A stretch of DNA of 64,000 nucleotides. Source: Scolanthus callimorphus (lineage: Eukaryota; Cnidaria; Anthozoa; Actiniaria; Edwardsiidae). The notes below the pieces were generated by a model. It worked only from the letters and a program-made list of their open reading frames with translations, ran no database searches and had not been told where the DNA came from. The stretch covers positions 6,313,831-6,377,830 of the forward strand of contig CM066919.1 of the NCBI GenBank assembly GCA_033964015.1, written 5' to 3'. How positions within the stretch are numbered: position 1 is the stretch's first letter; each line of letters begins with the position of its first letter. Below are positions 23,601-32,600 of the stretch, piece by piece. The position numbers were made by a program, and so were the translations under genes.

Positions 23601-26600
23601 AGACTGTAAGGGCAATGTAGGAGGTGCTCATTTGGGCATTTTCCAAGAAGAATACAAATTTCGCCAGAAAGAACTTGCTAAATTAGTTTGTTCAAAAAAT
23701 GGTTAGATGCCACGAAGTAGGTGGCATAGCCTTAACCACGTGTTGTAGGTTGAAAGTCCGAAGACTTTTCTCGTCCTTATCGAGGGAGATGCTAACCTTC
23801 TCTCGGCTCATACAACACGCTAGTAATACCACCACGAACGTATATATAGGTCTGGTAAGCCATATTGACATCCATGTGGGATGAGTGATTTATTATGAAA
23901 GTTTGTTTTTGGTTCATGTTTGATATATTATCAACTGCCCTTTTATTCGTTAACATATATCCGTCATTGTTTACGAAAACAAATTAAATTTGTTTTATAA
24001 ACAAGCATTTATATATTGGCCATTCCGCGCATGCGCGGTATAGTTTTTTGTGAAATATTTGTTTTGCTGTAGTTTTTTACAAATCTGTTTGTTTTCGATT
24101 TTGTTCGCTTGTTTTTAGTGTTTGTTTGTTTAGGAATGTTTGTTTATCGAACGGTTCGAATTCTGCGTTTTTCAGATTAATGATGATTTTATTTCCTGGA
24201 TGAAATACATGAAATTAGTCAAATCACACTAGTGGTCTATTGTCAATGCTGAGTTCTGATTGGTTGATCTACTAGTAGGCTATAAGTTATAGCCTACTAG
24301 TAGCGAAAAGTGTTGGATTTGAAAGCCAGAAAATGGCAAATGACCAGACCAGATTTAACGTTTTTGGCTAAATTAACAACTAGTTCGATTTGACTAAAAC
24401 AATTATTCCTCTCGCCCTTGAAGCGGCGTCTTAGCTTTGCGTGTCTTGAAACGAGTGAAACTTAGTATAAACTCTAGCACCCAGGGTAGTAGTCTGTTTA
24501 CTGGCGGTTTTACGACGGAAAAACTTCTGTTTGTGATGGGGCCAGCACCAGAAGCGTTTCCGCCGTAAAATCGGGTAGGGTAGATCTTTACAACCGATTT
24601 CCACTACAGAGTAATTTTAAATCCCAACAGTGTATGACACGGAGTCCGCCAGAAAATTCGAGTAATATGGGCTAACATGGGAAACAATTCTGGCGCCAGG
24701 AAAATATTGAGCATGTTAGTAATTATCTCCAGTGACATCAACATTTAATTCTGATGGAAACCTTGGAAAATATTATTTCAAGTTCCCAGAACAAGTTCAT
24801 TTTTAGGTTGTAAAATAATTTGAAAAATGTTTCTGTCTTTGTTGTCAACTAAAACGAAATAATATGATAAAATTTCTAAAACACAAAAAATCAGAGCAGA
24901 TTTCGTGTGACTTTGAAAAGGGCCGCGACAAAGTTGTGCCGCGCCGCTATCGCGACCGAGCCGCGACTACGCGATTTCATTGGCGATTTCATTTCATCTA
25001 CAGCAGGCCAGGTTCCGTGCCGCGACCGGGTGACAGTTCCGCGGCACTTTTCACAGTCTTACGAAATCTGCTCTAAGACATAAATTCAAAAAGAAGCTAC
25101 ATGCTGCTTTGATTGAAATTTTACAATCGTTCGATAATTACGTTGATATATCCCAAATTAGCACAGCTCTTAGAGATTTCCAAACTTGAGCACATTAGCC
25201 TTTTTGTTGTCTCTTATGAACACTTGCTTGGATCTGTGTGATCCATGTTTTTCCTTTGCCTTTGCCACATCCAATTTTGCCACTGTCCTTCACTTGTGTA
25301 TTGTTTTCTTTTTTTAAATATCCTTGTATATTCCTAAATCTAACCGTTTTTGCTTAAAAATTGCTGTTACCATTCTTTATATACATATTTTAATTCGACT
25401 GATCCGCCACGATTAGCTTAGCTATTTGCGGATCAGTTTATGATGCAATTTAATATTTATATTATTTTCAATAATAACGTCTGAAGTCTGAAGTCTTTTG
25501 GCACTAGATTTCTGGCCTAACGTCACTCGAATTGATTCCGTCGCCATCCTTTAGCGTGCTTTATCAGGGGCGTAGCCAGGGGGATCCCCCCCCTCCTCGG
25601 AAATTCCTGGCTACGCCGCAGTTTATTGACCCTAATGTTCCCTTTCAGGTGCCCTGTGTGTAGATACCTACAAACACCAGAACCCACGAGTGAGAACAAG
25701 TGCTTTATGTGCGATTCAAAAGAGGTAGGAGTTGGATTCCATATCCATGAGCCCGATTCTTATCCGCTAGGGTAGACCATGTTACACTTCCTCCTCTGTT
25801 TTATGGCGAGAAGCGAGCGAGAATCCCGATGCGGGCGCCAATCAAGTAATGCACTTTTGGCGCTTCAGTTTGGCAAATGGTTTTAGACGGCGTACCTCTC
25901 ATGGGAAAAATACCAACAATGCGTTCAACACGGCACTCGCACGGCGTTTAAAGCAGGCCTTATTTAACGAAGATTAGAAGAGGTGCACTTTTGCACTTTA
26001 AGTAAATAAACCAATATACCTAGCGGTGTATACGGTGTTTGTATTTACAACACTTTGTTATTCTCGCAGAGTTTGTGGATTTGTCTCATATGTGGCCATA
26101 TCGGATGCGGAAGATACCAGAGCTCCCACGCCTACAGGTACATCTTCATTTAGTATAATAAATCAACTAGAGGTCTGTTACCGATCCTGCAATCCTATTG
26201 GCTGTGCTACTTGATGATTGCGTAATATGGTGTTTTTCTGATGGATTAAAGAAATAGAGAATAATACATGGGCGCAGAGATATGGAATTTATCTTCGAGT
26301 GTTCACATTGATATCGAACGAGTGAGCACAGCGAATGATTCTGTTTATTATATAAACAAGAAACGCTGCCATGCTCCAGGGAAGCGCCTTTTTGTTGGCC
26401 ACGAGGAAGAAAACATAGTGATGAATGTATAATTGACAATCCAATATAATTGTTAAACTAAAGGCGGAGAACGTTGTAAAATCATGAGCCGCAGGCGATT
26501 GATTTTAAAGCGTTTCGAGTGTCTCTCTAAACATCACAAGTGCTCTATTTGCCGATAAAGTCACAGAAAGTTGTGCTCTAATGTTTTTATGATATAGCGG

Positions 26601-29600
26601 GAGAGAACCATTGCTTTATCGGTGAAATAGAGCAGAGATTTGGACCAATCAGAGCGCGCGTTATATCGTAGCTATATTATAAATTCTCTTAATCTGCTAA
26701 TGGAAATGGATGCTTTCTCCGACGTGGTATGTTGCTATGGGGGATTGCTATTTTGCGAGCCACCGAGCCCCTTGCCTTTCGGGGCGAGCTCCGAGTCTTT
26801 TGATGTATTTCTTGCCATTTTTTATTAAATTTAAAATAATGCTAACTCAATAAGGAAGTTGGCAAAAAGGTTAACCATACCCCTTCTCGACATGAGGTTA
26901 ATTCAAGTTTTTATTATGTTTTTCAAAGACTCGCCTGAAATAGCCTCGGGCTCGCCAAGAGGCTCGCAACCGTGGAATGGGCTTTGATTGCATTAGGAAC
27001 TCTGTTAGGGTCTGTTAGGTTACAACTCTGAAGTTTTAATTGCATCTTCAGAGGAAAGTTTTTTTATAAAATAAATCGCTGTCAGATGGGCAGAAGTTGC
27101 GAATGGAATTGAAGAGGAGTGAGGAGCGTGGAAATCGCGGGGGCAATCTCCATGACTGCCTACCATGCTGGATAAACCAGTAAGAGAAGAGGCAGGCTAG
27201 AGCTACGTGGTAACCAATTTATAAGCCATGGTATTCATGATAATTTTGAAGGAACTGAGATTTGTTTGCTTTCTGCATTTCTTAGTTAGGCTAATATTGT
27301 CGAATTAAGAGGGGAATATAAATCCTTGGTATCTTTAAAATGACCACCGTACTATATGTCTGCTGTTTTTTCTAGTTTTTCATGTGTTTTTCAAAGGCTC
27401 GCCAGAAAAGGCTCGGTGCTCGCTAGACAACCTCGTTGCTATGCTGTCAAAATGGCGTCTGACACAGGCTCTTTGAACTCTTGTTTTCGCAGACATTACG
27501 AAGAAAACGCAGCATACTTACTCGCTACAACTGGGGACACAAAGGGTCTGGGACTACACTGGAGGTGCGTTGCTTGACCATTTAAAGTTGGGAAAATAGG
27601 AGGCACAAAATCCCTCAACTTGTCGCGCAACATTTAGTCTAGTTGTTGTGTTGCAAGTTGAAGATCGATGTTGGGTGTTTTTCATCTCGGGCCACAACTT
27701 GTCATACAACAAAAACATTTGCTGCAAGTTGTGAAAACTTGTTGCGTGACGTAGAGCGGGGGTCTACTTTGAGCCACAAATTCTGGCTTTGTTGCTCGTT
27801 TTTCATCAAACACACAACTTGTCGCGCAACATTTTGCCTACAATTCAAGTCGATTAGTCAGTAGAAATGAGGTGCTAAGGGGCCAAATCTGCCTTGGCCC
27901 GCATGTGTGATCATCAAAACAAAATGTTGCGCGACAAGTTGTGAATTTGATGAAAAACGAGCAGCAAACAATAGACTTGCAGCGCAGCAATGTTGCGCGA
28001 CAAGTTGAGGGATTTTGTGCCTCGTATTTCCCCGGCTTAAGCCACAAACAGCTTCCTGAGCGCGCTTTAAACTACCATTTTTGTGGCTACTGCTAAAAGG
28101 AGGAGCCAATATGCCATCCGTCAAAAGTGGTGGGACTGATAGTTTAATCAGTTCCAGGCGTTCCTTACATACCACAGGGTCCCCAATAGAGAGTCCTGTC
28201 CTTCCCACCTGAATGTCGTGTGTCGAACGGACTTGGGTTTTTGTCGAAACAGTGGTTGCCCGCTTACAAGCAACTGTGTGGTGGTTAATGTTTCTCTAAA
28301 TATAAGTGAGTTCATAAGCACGGCTATCCTGGGCACCAAGAGTCTTCAATCTTCACCCGTTTACTGACACGTGAATGAGTCACAGGAAATTTCTGCAGAA
28401 ACCTATCCATGGGAAAAGCTGAATTTTCCCATGGCACACGCATGGGAAGTGTTCGGAATTCACATGGATAACCATGTGAAATCCGAACACTTCCCATGCG
28501 TGTGCCTTGGGAAATTCAGCTTTTCCCATGGATGGGTTTCTGTAGAAATTCCCTGTGAGTGAAGCTTGGAGGCTCTGATACCCGGGGTGGATTACGGCTT
28601 GCGGCGTTGACCCTCTGAAGTACTTTCTAATACGAAAGGGACTGAAACTTTATTCAAGCAGATTCACAGTAGCCCCATGCGTGCTTTAGCATGCCTATTT
28701 CTCTGCTTTGCTGAAGAATTTCCACAGATCACCACATGCTCTTGCCTTGATATCTTTTTCAGATAACTACGTCCATCGACTGGTACAGAATAAATCTGAT
28801 GGCAAGCTTGTAGAATTTGGACCGGGAGACCGGGTACGGATACCTTACAGGTGTTTCTGGTTGTTGTCAGTTGTTTTTTTCTGCGTTGTCAATCAATGCA
28901 ATTTGTGTGAGCCAATCAGATCGTTGCCCTGTTTCGTCTAGTGCAATCACATGGCTTCCCTTACGAGACGTGTCGCGACAGAAGCCAATAGATCACGTAT
29001 ATATCACTCACATTTCAGATCACGTGAGTATTCTTTCTTTGTTTTTCTGCTACGCACCGAAGAATATATGAATATGGAGCATCCCAAACAAAGAAAGAAT
29101 ACTCATGGGAATGCCACGTGATCTCAAATGGGCAAAACATTACGCCAAGAGGAGGTCTATTCGCTGCACTCAGGTGAAACTGGGCAAGGATCTGATTGGC
29201 TCAGGTTTGATTGACTGTGCAGTCACATGGCTTCCCTTGCGAGACATGTCGCGACAGAAGACAATTCGCTGCACTGAACTGTGCAAGGAACTTATTGGCT
29301 AACATGGTTTGATTGAGGTAATGGTATGACTAGTTTTACGGGAAAACTAGGTGGTCTGCGTCGGCGGAGACGTGAACATGAACAACAACAACCAAAGGTT
29401 GAGATTTATGTTAAACGCCGTGGAAAAATGGTGTTTTGCTGACGTTTCGAGCGTTAGCCCTTCGTCGGAGCAAAGAGGATGGTTTGATTGACTACGAAAA
29501 AAAGACCCGATTGGTGTTTGAACGCACTGGGTCGCGTGTTACCTGAAACGTCTTTAACTCGATGACTTTTTACTCACGCTTTAAATTTAATATAACTTTT

Positions 29601-32600
29601 CCGCTTGAGCGGGGGATCTGTGGTTTGTTTCCCTAACTGGCACTCATGCAAAACAATTTCTTTGTTTGGTCACACGAATATTAAAGAGCTTGCTTGTGCG
29701 TTAAGGGAAAACAAAAGATTTCGTTCGCTTGAGTGCAAGTTGGGGAAACAACCACAGGGCCCCCGCTCAATTAGAAAGGTCTATTTGTTTGTGTATTCAT
29801 GTGTTCTTGTACATTGCTCGCATGTTATAATAGCTTTACCGTTAGTTCGTATTCAGTTTTTTATTTTGTTTGTTTATTAGCAATTGGGTGATGATGAAAA
29901 GCTGGATTCGTTAACCCTTGAGGTACACGCTTGTTTTAAGATAATAATTTGTGATTGATGTGTTCTGTCGTCGGCGCAATGGCCTTTCGGGTGAGTCAAT
30001 AAACCGAGGTCCCGTCTCGGGGGGACGTTGAAGAACCACTGAGGACGTAATAAACCCTCTGACAGTGTCTGAACTAATTGCCGCTTAGCTTCAAATCTAT
30101 TGTTTTCCTTCAGTACTAATCTAAGCATGTTTTATTATGAATTCATTCTAGTATACGTACCTGCTTACAAACCAGCTTGAGAATCAGCGGATGTACTTTC
30201 AGGAGAAAGTGACTCGTATAGAACAAGAGGCGGCAGCTCAGGTGATGAAATCGAGAACGTGACGAAATAGAGAACGTGACGAAATAGAATACGTGACGAA
30301 ATAGAGAACGTGACGAAATAGATAACGTGACGAAATAGAGAACGTGACGAAATAGAGAACGTGACGAAATAGAGAACGTGACGAAATAGAAAACGTGACG
30401 AAATAGAGAACGTGACGAAATAGAAAACGTGACGAAATAGAGAACGTGACGAAATAGAGAACGTGACGAAATAGAGAACGTGACGAAATAGAGAACGTGA
30501 AAGGGAATGTGATGCTCTAACCATTTCAACATTTGTGGAGTAATATATCAAACACGAGACAGCTTGTTTCATCAGGATTTAGAAAATAACACCTATGTTG
30601 TATTGTGAATGTGCGCATTCTGATTGGTTAAAAAGCGTGTCTGTAAGAGACCTGAGAAACACGATTGTCACGCAACGCTGTCGCGCGTGTGTATGTTTTT
30701 TCTAAAAGCAATAAAAATACTTTCTGCGTGCTCTGCTTTCTTACAAACACTCGGGGAATGTTGGTCGAACTGATAAAACTTGAAAGACACTCGCCTTCGG
30801 CTCGTGTCTTTCAAGTTTTGATCAGTTCTCCAAACATCCCCCTCGTGTTTGTAAGAAAGCAGAGAGCACGCGGAAAGTACTTTTATTGCTTAATTATACA
30901 ACAACACTAGTAAATCGCGCGCTCTGATTGGTCGAGAGCCATGTTGCTATAGGAGTACAGATACACGGCTGACAAAAATCCCTGTTTGTTGTTGTATAAA
31001 ACAAATAGATCTCGTTTTTTGTGCGTATGTACTGTAATAGATACACAGAAGACGTCACAGAATGTCATGAACAACAGTCACCCAACTCGACTGCATCTCG
31101 TTGCGTACGTTTTTGTTCATGGCATTCTGTGACGTCATCTGTGTATCTATTACAGAACACACGCGCGCAAAACGAGATCTATTTGCTAATTACAAACACT
31201 GAGAAGTGGGTTGAAAAAGGACGAGGCAAAGGCGAGCTTTTTTTGGTGTTTTGAAAGCATGATAATGACGTCGTATCCATACGGATCAAGACGCGTTGTT
31301 TGTGTTTTTCACCTATTTCCACGCAAGTGAAATCATGATGAAAAAACTGTCGAGTGATGAATTTTATGTCAACAAAATGAAGGGATAAAATCTCAAAAAT
31401 CTATGCAAATTAATATCGCGTATCCAAACTTCCTTTATGTTGTGATTGTTTTTGTTTAGCTTGATGAATTATTAAGGAGTTTGAGAATGTTTGTTGAACA
31501 ATTTCTGAGTGCAATACAGTAAAAACCCGCATATAAGAACCTAGAATTTTAGCCTAAAGCAGGTTCTTATTTGATTTGAAAATACAAGGAAACATGGGGT
31601 TCACATGGATAATTCTAGCCTAAAATCCAGGTTCTTATATACGGGTTTTTATGTACTGCAAATAAATAAAAATGGGAAGCCATTTCAGGACTTTACCCCA
31701 TCCAACCTCACCGGAAATGATTTTTGCACCAAACGTGATCGAAATACAAGAACTGAAGTTTCAAACGTTCTTTTCAGGTCGCCAAGCAAGAGGAGCGAAC
31801 TAAGAAAACACTTGAAGAATGCAAGAAATTAGAGATGAAACTAGTGGGCTGCGAAAAGGAAAAGAATCTATTGACAAGAAATACACACAGGTGAGTAGAT
31901 TTGAATTCTCTGCATGCCTCACCCCGTCAGGATCTGGGCCATTCCATTTTTTTAGCCGCACCCTTTCTTTAGTAACCCCCTCGGAAATTCTTGCTCTACC
32001 CCGTCGGAAATACCTACGGAAGAGTCTTTTGGGGATTGCACCCCCTTGGAAAAACCCACGGCTTAGAACAGTGTAGCATTCACTCCACTTTTATTTAACG
32101 ATGCGACTTTGTAAGGCACAAAATAGATGCATCGCGCAGCCATTTTCGTACCCAGAGCTCCCCTGTTCGTCACCTCGCGGGGGAGGCTCTGGTGACAGCC
32201 ACTGACGCATGCGCGAGATCTGATACAGAGCCGTCGAGGGAAAAAACTTTCTGCGCATGTCCCAACGTTCAAACTCAGCCAATAAACGAAAGCCATCAAC
32301 TGGCTGCAACCAGAGCCTCCCCCGCGAGCCGACGAAAATGTCATGTAGCTGACTACAAACTTGTACGACAGGTAGAAATTAAGTGCGTCAAATACAGGCG
32401 TTCGGCGATGCCAACTTTCAAGCTTTTCAAGAACGTATTGTTTAAAGGATCCCTCTCACCCTACCCATAATGCATTGCTCCGTTTTCGTTCACATGAGTC
32501 ATTACCATCAGAAACCTTGACTTATTGCAAAGAATTATTACTATTACGAGTTTACTTGCGTTTGTACAGTAAAATGCTCTAACCTGGACACTTTTTGTTT

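Noticed and set aside
30242..30515. CRISPR-like array
   Set aside because: Contiguous tandem units with no spacers in an animal intron; the same reasoning applies to the 21-bp array.
30143..30572. Two long minus-strand frames with repeating 17-residue blocks
   Set aside because: They are the antisense of a 17-bp minisatellite within a BRAP intron.
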